Assembly (NCBI GenBank): GCA_964430915.1
Contig: CAYSHT010000092.1
Location: 1-8,917 of the forward strand
Origin: JAFGBH01 sp964430915
GTDB lineage: Bacteria > Desulfobacterota > Syntrophia > Syntrophales > UBA2210
Direction: 5' to 3'
DNA length: 8,917 nt
Shown here one piece after another: positions 1 through 5,975 of the stretch. The notes beneath the pieces were generated by a model. The model searched no databases and was not told the origin of the DNA. It saw nothing but the letters and a program-made list of their open reading frames with translations. A program made the position numbers and the translations under genes. Positions within the stretch are counted from its first letter, which is position 1, and each line of letters begins with the position of its first letter.

Positions 1-401
1 CGACCTCCCGGAGCATAGATGCCCACTCGATCGAGTGGACGTATTTCCTGCCCCAGCCCCACGCCTTCCTCATCGGTATACGACCACGACCGTAACGACT
101 GTTTTTTGTGAAATTTTTCTATACGGTCAGCAGAGAGTCTGAGAAGATTGAGATCTTCGGAATCGATTGTATTGACCGCCTTCTCCATCTCATCACGATC
201 GACCTCCAGGGCAGATGGTTCGAGAGAAATCCCGTCGAATTTCTCCGTATACGCGATGAGTGCCTCGTCCCCTCTCTTTTTAACATTTTCTATGATCTCA
301 GCGACACTTTTGAGAACTGTCTCATCAAAGACATTCCCACGATTCATTATCCTCTCTATTTCCCCCGCAAAGGAGGGCTGGGAAGCCCGTATTATCTTCA
401 T
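1..401 (-). CDS. hisD: Histidinol dehydrogenase, N-terminal part (runs off left edge)
   Basis: HisD catalyses the last two steps of histidine biosynthesis, NAD-dependent oxidation of L-histidinol to L-histidine, in the cytoplasm. The first 133 residues are visible. They start MKIIRASQPSFAGEIERI, pass through a NVKKRGDEALIAYTEKFDG segment typical of the family's N-terminal helical region, and reach RPLDRVGIYAPGG at the window edge. That last segment is the conserved RVGxYxPGG stretch that opens the nucleotide-binding part. The catalytic residues lie outside the window. The ATG follows the murA stop (TAA) with one base between them. An AGGAGG inside the end of murA lies 13 bases upstream, a long spacing, so translational coupling to murA is likely. 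The family call is firm from the motif and the N-terminal pattern, although about two thirds of the protein is missing. Confidence 0.93.
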   Translation of the reverse strand, partial: MKIIRASQPSFAGEIERIMNRGNVFDETVLKSVAEIIENVKKRGDEALIAYTEKFDGISLEPSALEVDRDEMEKAVNTIDSEDLNLLRLSADRIEKFHKKQSLRSWSYTDEEGVGLGQEIRPLDRVGIYAPGG

Positions 402-402
402 T

Positions 403-1653
403 TTATTCTCTTACCCTCCTTATGTCGGCCCCCAGAGAAGACAGCTTTTCTTCGATTCTTTCATATCCCCTGTCGATGTGATACACCCGCGACAGTTCTG
501 TTTTTCCTTCACTGACGAGACCGGCAAGGACTAAAGAGGCGGAGGCCCTCAGGTCTGTTGCCATGACCGGGGCACCCCGAAGCTTCTTAACCCCTTTGAC
601 AATGGCGCTGTTCCCCTCTACTGCAATATCCGCGCCCATTCGTATCAATTCATTGACATGCATGAATCTGTTTTCAAAAACGCTCTCAGTAATAACGCTG
701 ATACCCTTTGCCACTGACATGAAGGCCATCATCTGTGCCTGCAGATCGGTGGGAAAACCGGGATAGGGGAGTGTCTTGAAATCGACGCTCGTTATATCTC
801 TATTACCTACCACCCTGAGCCCTCCCTCAAGGGGAGTGATCTTCACACCAGCTTCTTTCAGCTTCTCTATGGGCACATCGAGATGACGGGGATCACATCC
901 CCTAATCTTTACATCTCCACCCGTGATGCCTGCCGCGATCATGTATGTACCTGCTTCAACCCGATCGGGAATCACCCGTGCCTCGACAGGGTGCAAACTC
1001 TCAACCCCCTCGATCGTTATCACATCGGTCCCGGCCCCGGTTATCTTTGCGCCCATATCATTCAATACGGAGGAGAGGTTTATTATCTCCGGCTCCCGTG
1101 CGGCGTTTCCGAGAACAGTTGTCCCTTTGGCCAGAGTGGCCGCCATCATTATATTTTCCGTGCCCGTCACCGTGGGGATATCGAAATAGATTTTTGCCCC
1201 TTTAAGCCGTGAAGCCTTGGCTTCCACGTAACCGTCTCGAAGCTCTATCTCCGCACCGAGTGCCTGAAGTGCCTTTAGATGAAGGTTCACGGGCCGCGCA
1301 CCAATTGCGCACCCACCGGGGAGAGAAACGCTCGCCCTTCCCATTCTCGCCACCAGGGGCCCGAGAACAAGAATCGATGCCCTCATCGTTTTGACCAGAT
1401 CATAGGAGGCCTCGCAATTTGATATTGTGCCTGCATTGATCCTGAGGGTTTCCCCTTCCTCGATCTTAACACCGAGTCCCACCAGAAGCCTCTTTATCGT
1501 CCTTACATCCATGAGGTCGGGAACATTGTAAATGGTATTCCAGCCCTCCGTGAGGAGCGATGACACGATAATGGGGAGTGCGGCATTCTTCGAGCCGCTT
1601 ATGGAGATTTCCCCTTTAAGCTTCTTTCTGCCTCCTATGATAATCTTATCCAC
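403..1653 (-). CDS. murA: UDP-N-acetylglucosamine 1-carboxyvinyltransferase
   Basis: MurA transfers enolpyruvate from PEP to UDP-GlcNAc, the first committed step of peptidoglycan synthesis, in the cytoplasm. It has 416 residues, close to the usual 417 to 420. SGSKNAALP near residues 19-27 supplies the conserved Lys22 and Asn23. Arg91 sits in the KTMRAS segment. The mobile catalytic loop LPGGCAIGARP carries Cys115. PGFPTDLQAQ near 298-306 holds the general-base Asp303, and HIDRGYERIEEKL near 392-404 closes the C-terminus. The Cys in the loop, rather than Asp, predicts a fosfomycin-sensitive enzyme (an inference from the family). The start is GTG at 1653, only 3 bases after the prmC stop. It is the only start giving the normal MDKIIIGG N-terminus, and the ribosome binding site is poor, so translational coupling with prmC is likely. 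hisD follows after one base. Confidence 0.98.
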   Translation of the reverse strand: MDKIIIGGRKKLKGEISISGSKNAALPIIVSSLLTEGWNTIYNVPDLMDVRTIKRLLVGLGVKIEEGETLRINAGTISNCEASYDLVKTMRASILVLGPLVARMGRASVSLPGGCAIGARPVNLHLKALQALGAEIELRDGYVEAKASRLKGAKIYFDIPTVTGTENIMMAATLAKGTTVLGNAAREPEIINLSSVLNDMGAKITGAGTDVITIEGVESLHPVEARVIPDRVEAGTYMIAAGITGGDVKIRGCDPRHLDVPIEKLKEAGVKITPLEGGLRVVGNRDITSVDFKTLPYPGFPTDLQAQMMAFMSVAKGISVITESVFENRFMHVNELIRMGADIAVEGNSAIVKGVKKLRGAPVMATDLRASASLVLAGLVSEGKTELSRVYHIDRGYERIEEKLSSLGADIRRVRE

Positions 1654-1656
1654 GTT

Positions 1657-2511
1657 TCACCCGCCGATCCTTGCCGAGACAACCCTCTCTCTACCGCCTA
1701 AATCCTTGCGAAAAAGGACATCCCCATAGGATCCATCATTTCTCAAAATTTGCTCGATAGCGGCTGCCTGCCCCCAGCCTATCTCCATCACAAGCCATCC
1801 CCCGCTTTCAAGACAATACTTCGCATCTGCGATAAGTTCCCTCAGACATTCCGTCCCGTCCCGTCCACTCACGAGAGCCCCTTTTGGCTCGAATTTTCTT
1901 ATCTCCTCAGGGAGCCCTTCATACTCCGCTTCCGACACGTAAGGGGGATTCGAAACGACTATATCAAATTTTCCCGAAAGGGGCTCCAATAAATTTCCGC
2001 AGAGGAAGAGCATCCTCTCTCCCAACTCATATTTTTCGGCATTCCTCCTGGCAATCCTGAGCGACTCCATTGAACTATCTACGGCAACAAGCGTGCTATC
2101 CTTCAATTGGGAGGCAAGTGCAATAGAAATCGCACCACTACCCGTCCCGACATCGAGAATTCTCAGATTCTCCCTATTCAGTTCATGTGAGATTTTCAGG
2201 GTTTCCTCAACCACGACCTCGGTATCCGGCCTCGGTATGAGAACACCCTGTGTTACCTCGAGATCGAGGGACCAGAACTCCTTTTTACCCACGATATAGG
2301 CAACGGGTTCCCTTCCACATCTTCTTTCAACAAGTGCCTGAAATAAATCCATTTCATTCGTGTTTAGAAATTTTTCCGGGCTCTTGTAGAGATAATTTTT
2401 ATCCTCCCCAATCGCATGACAAAGAAGCACCTCCGCATCGAGCCTGGGTGTAGATAGCCTCTCTTTTCTAAACAAGGTTTCAGCTTTTTCCAAGGCTTGA
2501 AAAATCTTCAT
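1657..2511 (-). CDS. prmC: Peptide chain release factor N5-glutamine methyltransferase
   Basis: PrmC (formerly HemK) methylates the glutamine of the GGQ motif in release factors RF1 and RF2, using S-adenosylmethionine, which raises their peptide-release activity. It has 284 residues, the normal size. The N-terminal helical substrate-recognition domain (about 1-85) includes GREPVAYI near 67-74 and REFW-like KKEFWSLDL near 77-85. The family signature LIPRPDTE is near 91-98. The SAM-binding motif I is LDVGTGSGAISIAL near 119-132. The catalytic NPPY tetrapeptide is at 188-191 in VVSNPPYVSEAEYE. It sits directly after prfA, which encodes its substrate RF1, with 47 bases between them. No strong Shine-Dalgarno sequence precedes the ATG. 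The start is supported by the normal N-terminal MKIFQALEKAETLF pattern. Confidence 0.97.
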   Translation of the reverse strand: MKIFQALEKAETLFRKERLSTPRLDAEVLLCHAIGEDKNYLYKSPEKFLNTNEMDLFQALVERRCGREPVAYIVGKKEFWSLDLEVTQGVLIPRPDTEVVVEETLKISHELNRENLRILDVGTGSGAISIALASQLKDSTLVAVDSSMESLRIARRNAEKYELGERMLFLCGNLLEPLSGKFDIVVSNPPYVSEAEYEGLPEEIRKFEPKGALVSGRDGTECLRELIADAKYCLESGGWLVMEIGWGQAAAIEQILRNDGSYGDVLFRKDLGGRERVVSARIGG

Positions 2512-2558
2512 AGAAATCGCACGTGCTTGTTTTTGTTGTAAGATTATGAATTTTACGT

Positions 2559-3629
2559 TTAAAGGGCGGCAGACTTGAGCGACTCGGCCTGATAATGGGT
2601 CATGAGGGCATCAACGACGGCATCGATGTTCCCGTCAAGAATGTTTTCCAGACTATAAAGGGTGAGTCCGATCCGATGATCGGTCATACGCCCCTGGGGG
2701 AAATTATAGGTTCTTACTCGTTGACTCCTGTCGCCGCTTCCCACCTGTTGCTTCCTCGTCTCCGAGATCTCAGCATCCTGTTCCCCCCTGATCTGGTCCA
2801 GGAGTCTCGCCTTCAGAACCTTCAGGGCCTTTGCCTTATTTTTGTGCTGTGATTTCTCATCCTGGCAGGTTACCACCAATCCCGTCGGGAGATGGGTAAT
2901 CCTCACGGCGGAATCTGTCGTATTGACACTTTGCCCGCCATGACCGGTGGATCGATAGACATCTATTCTCAGTTCGTTCGGGTCAATATTGACTTCCACA
3001 TCTTCTGCTTCGGGAAGAACGGCCACGGTAACGGCAGAGGTATGGATCCTCCCCTGGGCCTCGGTAATGGGGACTCTCTGTACCCGATGGACCCCGCTTT
3101 CATATTTCAGTCTGCTGTATGCCCCTTTTCCTATGATGAGCATGACGACTTCTTTAAATCCGCCCATGCCGCCCGATGGGCTCGAATTGACCACATCGAC
3201 CTTCCAGTTGCACCTTTCCGCATACATGGCGTACATGCGATAAAGGTCGGCAGCAAAGAGCCCGGCTTCATCGCCGCCTGTCCCGGCCCGTATCTCGAGA
3301 AACACATTTCTTTCATCGTTGTGGTCCTTCGGCAACAAGAGCACCTTCAGCTTTTCCCTCAGGGCCTCAAGGTCATTTCGGAGATTGACGTTTTCTTCCT
3401 TGATCAGTTCCCGGAATTCATCATCACTCTCTTTGAGCAGTCCCTGATTCTCCTCTATTTGCAAAACCGTTTTTTCATGCTCCCGGTAGGCATCGACGAT
3501 ATCCGAAAGATCTGCATGTTCCTTCGCGTACCGCTGGAAGAGGCTGTAATCGTTAATCACGGCGGGATCACTCAGGAACCGTTCCAGTTCTTCGTATCTA
3601 TTTTCTATGTCTTTAAGTTTAGAAAACAT
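2559..3629 (-). CDS. prfA: Peptide chain release factor 1 (RF1)
   Basis: RF1 recognises UAA and UAG stop codons in the ribosomal A site and triggers hydrolysis of peptidyl-tRNA. It has 356 residues, close to the 360 of E. coli. The N-terminal coiled helices (about 1-100) match domain 1. EIRAGTGGDEAGLFA near 112-126 is conserved. The anticodon-like tripeptide is Pro187-Ile188-Thr189 in RVPITEAQGRIHTS, the PxT form that marks RF1 rather than the SPF of RF2. The catalytic GGQ is at 231-233 in RSTGHGGQSVNTTDSAVR, and Gln233 is the expected methylation target of PrmC encoded next door. There is no frameshift site of the prfB kind. The start at 3629 gives the usual MFSKLKDIENRYEEL. The Shine-Dalgarno sequence is weak (GTGAG directly before the ATG). 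A 134-base gap separates it from rpmE. Confidence 0.98.
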   Translation of the reverse strand: MFSKLKDIENRYEELERFLSDPAVINDYSLFQRYAKEHADLSDIVDAYREHEKTVLQIEENQGLLKESDDEFRELIKEENVNLRNDLEALREKLKVLLLPKDHNDERNVFLEIRAGTGGDEAGLFAADLYRMYAMYAERCNWKVDVVNSSPSGGMGGFKEVVMLIIGKGAYSRLKYESGVHRVQRVPITEAQGRIHTSAVTVAVLPEAEDVEVNIDPNELRIDVYRSTGHGGQSVNTTDSAVRITHLPTGLVVTCQDEKSQHKNKAKALKVLKARLLDQIRGEQDAEISETRKQQVGSGDRSQRVRTYNFPQGRMTDHRIGLTLYSLENILDGNIDAVVDALMTHYQAESLKSAAL

Positions 3630-3763
3630 CTCACGCTACCAGAACTGATGATTTGTTATTCCGGAGGGGAAATCAGACTGAAAACCCGTGGGTTGAAAGA
3701 TAGTTCTCACTATTTTGCTTTTAACATCGACGACAGGGCCGCCCTTGACGACACCGGGATTAG

Positions 3764-3991
3764 CTAAGATTTTTTGTCCTTTTTGTTGATTCCCACATTG
3801 GCATATTTTTGCCTGAACTTCTCTACCCGTCCCGCCGTATCCATTATCTTCTGCTGTCCCGTCATGAAGGGGTGGCATTTTGAACATATTTCCACCTTAA
3901 TTTCCTTTCTGGTGGATCTCGTTTCGAAAACGTTGCCGCAGACGCAGGTTACTATGGTTTTATTATATTCTGGATGAATACCCTTTTTCAT
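3764..3991 (-). CDS. rpmE: Large-subunit ribosomal protein L31, zinc-binding form
   Basis: L31 (bL31) bridges the large and small ribosomal subunits near the central protuberance. The 75-residue product begins MKKGIHPEYNKTIVTC. It carries a four-cysteine zinc site: Cys16 and Cys18 in TCVCGN, and Cys36 and Cys39 in ICSKCHPF, which makes it the C+ paralogue rather than the zinc-free YkgM type. PFMTGQQKIMDTAGRVEKF, near 41-59, is the family core. A short lysine-rich tail (KKDKKS) ends the protein. The ATG at 3991 is preceded by AAGGAGGAG (about 4010-4002), a strong ribosome binding site at a slightly long spacing. A consensus promoter sits 40 bases further upstream, so this gene probably opens the operon that continues with prfA. 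Confidence 0.98.
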   Translation of the reverse strand: MKKGIHPEYNKTIVTCVCGNVFETRSTRKEIKVEICSKCHPFMTGQQKIMDTAGRVEKFRQKYANVGINKKDKKS

Positions 3992-4030
3992 TATCCTCTT
4001 TCTCCTCCTTAGGGTTATCGAAAGTTGGCT

Positions 4031-4058
4031 ATTATAGTCATTTGAATCGTAATTTCAA
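4031..4058 (-). promoter_or_regulatory. Sigma-70-type promoter before rpmE
   Basis: On the minus strand TTGAAA (4058-4053) and a perfect TATAAT (4036-4031) are separated by 16 bases in an AT-rich stretch between rho and rpmE. A second TTGAAAT lies 14 bases upstream of the -35 copy. Transcription would begin near 4024 and leave a leader of about 33 bases before the rpmE ATG. This would let the rpmE-prfA-prmC-murA-hisD genes be expressed independently of rho. The call rests on consensus match and position only. Confidence 0.7.
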
Positions 4059-4158
4059 GTAATTTATTTCAATACTTCGTAATTCCTGATTGCGGAGCCC
4101 TCTGTCACGGGAGAGATTGCGCCCCCGGAGTTTGAAGTTTTTCCCTTTTTCTACCGAC

Positions 4159-5406
4159 TCATTGATTCATTGAATCAAGAAATTCCTGATTCGTATCGGA
4201 TATCCTCATCTTGCCAATGATGAACTCCATTGCATCGACGGGATTCATCTCCTGCAGCAGCCTTCGTAAGATCCATATCCTGTTGAGATTATCCGGCTGT
4301 ATTAAGAGTTCCTCTTTTCTCGTACCTGAGCGAACAAGATCAAAGGCGGGGAAAACCCTCCTGTCTGCTATCCTTCTGTCCAGATGAAGCTCCATATTTC
4401 CCGTTCCCTTGAACTCTTCAAAAATAACCTCGTCCATTCGACTCCCCGTATCGATAAGGGCAGTGGAAATAATGGTGAGGCTCCCACCATGTTCTATATT
4501 TCTCGCAGCCCCGAAAAACCGTTTGGGCTTGTGGAGCGCATTGGAATCAACACCTCCGGAAAGTACCTTTCCGCTTGGCGGGACAACGGTATTATACGCC
4601 CTGGCAAGCCTGGTGATGCTGTCAAGGAGAATCACCACGTCCTTGTTGTGTTCCACCAGACGTTTTGCCTTCTCAATAACCATCTCCGCAACCTGTACAT
4701 GGCGCGATGCCGTTTCGTCAAAGGTTGAAGCAATGACCTCCCCTTCCACGCTGCGCTCCATGTCCGTCACCTCTTCGGGACGCTCATCGATAAGGAGCAC
4801 CATCAGGGAAACTTCCTCATGATTGGCCGTAATACTGTTTGCGATGTCCTTGAGGAGTACCGTTTTCCCCGCCCTGGGTGGAGATACGATGAGCCCCCTC
4901 TGCCCCTTCCCTATCGGTGTAAAGAGGTCCATGATTCGCGTCGAATAATTCTCCGAGTCCAACTCAAGGTTGAGTTTCTCTTCGGGGTAGAGGGGAGTGA
5001 GGTTATCGAAGAGTATCTTATCTCTTGCAATCTCGGGTCCCTCGAAGTTAACGCCATCGACCTTGAGAAGCGCGAAATATTTCTCTCCGTTTTTCGGGGG
5101 TCTCACCTCTCCTGATATGGTATCGCCCGTTCTCAGACCAAACCTTCTGATCTGCGACGGAGAGACATATATATCGTCAGGTCCGGGAAGGTAATTATAA
5201 TCGACAGATCGAAGAAATCCGAAACCGTCAGGTAAGGTTTCCAGGACGCCTTCACCCGTAATAACTCCATTTGTTTCCGACTGATACTGAAGAATTGCGA
5301 AGATAAGGTCCTGTCGCCTCAGGCCGCTCGCACCGGGTACGTTCAGCTGCTTCGCCATTTCAGCCAGTTCTCCTATTGACTGCTTTTTTACTTCTGAGAT
5401 GTTCAT
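4159..5406 (-). CDS. rho: Transcription termination factor Rho
   Basis: Rho is the hexameric RNA-dependent ATPase/helicase that ends transcription of untranslated RNA. It has 415 residues, close to 419 in E. coli, with no large insertion. Residues 1-45 form the Rho N-terminal helical domain. Residues 48-120 form the cold-shock-like RNA-binding domain, with GFGFLRS near 61-67. The P-loop is GLIVSPPRAGKT near 171-182. LIDERPEEVTDM near 205-216 holds the catalytic glutamate region. VVILLDSITRLARAYN near 257-272 is the Walker B segment. The Q-loop region GGVDSNALHKPKRFFGAARN is near 284-303. The start is supported by AGAGGA (5419-5414) seven bases before the ATG and by the standard N-terminus. 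It sits between an unusual 569-base leader region and the rpmE promoter. No intrinsic terminator was seen downstream, so readthrough into rpmE is possible. Confidence 0.99.
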   Translation of the reverse strand: MNISEVKKQSIGELAEMAKQLNVPGASGLRRQDLIFAILQYQSETNGVITGEGVLETLPDGFGFLRSVDYNYLPGPDDIYVSPSQIRRFGLRTGDTISGEVRPPKNGEKYFALLKVDGVNFEGPEIARDKILFDNLTPLYPEEKLNLELDSENYSTRIMDLFTPIGKGQRGLIVSPPRAGKTVLLKDIANSITANHEEVSLMVLLIDERPEEVTDMERSVEGEVIASTFDETASRHVQVAEMVIEKAKRLVEHNKDVVILLDSITRLARAYNTVVPPSGKVLSGGVDSNALHKPKRFFGAARNIEHGGSLTIISTALIDTGSRMDEVIFEEFKGTGNMELHLDRRIADRRVFPAFDLVRSGTRKEELLIQPDNLNRIWILRRLLQEMNPVDAMEFIIGKMRISDTNQEFLDSMNQ

Positions 5407-5520
5407 ATATCGTTCCTCTGTTACGTGCTTTTAAAACAAAATTACGGGAATTTTTCCTTCAGGGAAAACAAATCTTTCTCTTCAAACTTGCGGTAAAAAC
5501 TATTTATAACTCACCTTGGA

Positions 5521-5547
5521 TATGGAAGCACACGAAGCCTATGAAGA
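5521..5547 (+). repeat. Short 9-base periodic motif around GAAG
   Basis: On the plus strand GAAG recurs exactly every 9 bases at 5525, 5534 and 5543, in units tatgGAAGC, acacGAAGC and ctatGAAGA. The unit resembles the degenerate CACGAAG-type 9-base tandem motif I recall from intergenic regions of many environmental Proteobacteria. Only three units are present and they are imperfect, so chance is not excluded. Confidence 0.4.
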
Positions 5548-5610
5548 CATGGTCTTATGATAACCAAGATTTTTCCAAGCAAACCCTTTGCTGCGTCATG
5601 AGATGCAAAT

Positions 5611-5710
5611 GGAAGCTCCCTGCAACTTGTTGCGGGAAATCTCCGACTGTCAAGGTAATTTTTTTATTCGCTCGCTAACCCCGCTGCAAGCAGCGGGGAA
5701 TGCGCTCGCT
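5611..5710 (+). repeat. Composite REP/BIME-like element with two hairpins
   Basis: Two GC-rich palindromes lie about 40 bases apart. The first (5618-5636) is an imperfect stem, CCC(T)GCAA-CTTG-TTGCGGG with T5621 bulged, preceded by GGAAGCT. The second (5679-5698) is a perfect stem, CCCCGCTGC-AA-GCAGCGGGG, flanked on both sides by the same 8-base direct repeat CGCTCGCT (5669-5676 and 5703-5710). The spacer holds CTCCGACTGTCAAGG and a run of eight to nine T residues. This architecture is that of a repetitive extragenic palindromic pair of the kind mobilised by IS200-like RAYT (Y1) transposases. No such transposase is in the window. The family assignment is an inference; the palindromes and direct repeats are read directly from the sequence. 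Confidence 0.65.
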
Positions 5711-5712
5711 GT

Positions 5713-5885
5713 TCAGTTCAAATAACCTTTCACCGGAGACAAATCATGAATTAGCTGCGACACGAGATTCGGCCTTGTTGAAAATACATTAGGGGCAACG
5801 GAAATGCCCTTTTTTGTCAAAGTCCCTTTACATTATTCTTTGCTATTGTGAACTCCTGAAATACTTCATAGGAAGGATTTAGCAT
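5713..5885 (-). other. Two overlapping short open frames, possible gene remnant
   Basis: A 22-codon frame runs from an ATG at 5885 to TGA at 5817 and begins MLNPSYEVFQEFTIAKNN. It overlaps, in another frame, a 35-codon open stretch from TTG at 5820 to TGA at 5713 that includes PNLVSQLIHDLSPVKGYLN. Both read like natural protein, and the join lies beside an A6 run (5810-5815), as expected for a frameshifted remnant. The ATG has no Shine-Dalgarno sequence. The TTG has only AAAGGG three bases upstream, which is too close. The second frame stops directly before the REP-like element, a usual place for such elements relative to a gene end. I do not recognise the product. Alternatives are a leader peptide of rho, part of a dispersed repeat, or chance. 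Confidence 0.2.
5792..5815 (+). terminator. Terminator-like hairpin facing rightward
   Basis: On the plus strand the stem GGGCA (5793-5797) pairs with TGCCC (5805-5809) around a 7-base loop. A possible G-T pair extends the stem by one, and six T residues follow (5810-5815). The form is that of a small intrinsic terminator, yet all genes here run the other way. It could end an antisense transcript from the rho leader, or be chance. On the minus strand the T run precedes the stem as A residues, so it should not stop rho transcription. Confidence 0.35.
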
Positions 5886-5910
5886 ATAGAGTTATATTGA
5901 GGCTATTAGC

Positions 5911-5937
5911 ACTATAATAAAGCATACTACTTGTCAA
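5911..5937 (-). promoter_or_regulatory. Sigma-70-type promoter, probably for rho
   Basis: On the minus strand a perfect TTGACA (5937-5932) is followed after 15 bases by TATAGT (5916-5911). The spacer is shorter than the preferred 17. The surrounding sequence is AT-rich and begins 38 bases past the pgeF stop. It is the best promoter match between pgeF and rho. Transcription from near 5904 would give rho an untranslated leader of about 500 bases. Confidence 0.55.
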
Positions 5938-5975
5938 GATAAATTTTTACATGGGGCTACAATAATATCAGATGC

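Larger units (their letters stand above)
5407..5975 (-). other. Repeat-laden non-coding region and probable rho leader
   Basis: This 569-base stretch between the pgeF stop and the rho ATG contains no gene I can support. Read leftward it holds a promoter-like sequence (5937-5911), two short gene-like open frames (5885-5713), a terminator-like hairpin facing the plus strand (5792-5815), a REP-like pair (5710-5611), a 9-base periodic motif (5547-5521), AT-rich sequence with a short TTTTCC/GGAAAA hairpin (5452-5468), and the rho ribosome binding site (5419-5414). E. coli rho is known to have a long leader in which Rho attenuates its own synthesis. A similar role here is an inference from position alone. 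Confidence 0.55.

Noticed and set aside
2892..3767. A 291-codon open frame on the plus strand
   Set aside because: It lies antisense to prfA, whose RF1 motifs are unmistakable. Its translation has no recognisable domain and it is a shadow of the real gene.
3636..3887. An 83-codon minus-strand frame overlapping rpmE
   Set aside because: It reads rpmE in another frame and continues into the gap. The part past rpmE does not resemble DUF1385 or any family I recognise.
4059..4158. A rho terminator just after the rho stop
   Set aside because: Only a weak CTCT/AGAG pairing with a long loop was found, and no T run follows it, so no intrinsic terminator can be supported.
5376..5678. A 100-codon plus-strand frame starting inside rho and ending in the REP-like element
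   Set aside because: Its start is antisense to the conserved rho N-terminus, and its C-terminal half is simply translated repeat sequence rich in Cys and Lys. It has no ribosome binding site.
5679..5698. The strong palindrome as an intrinsic terminator of the minus strand
   Set aside because: On the minus strand it is followed by TTAGCGAGCG and then A residues, not a T run. On the plus strand the T run precedes the stem.
5816..5822. CTTTGAC, like the RF2 (prfB) programmed frameshift site
   Set aside because: A +1 shift here leads to a stop after nine more codons, and no RF2 domain follows. The match is too short to mean anything.
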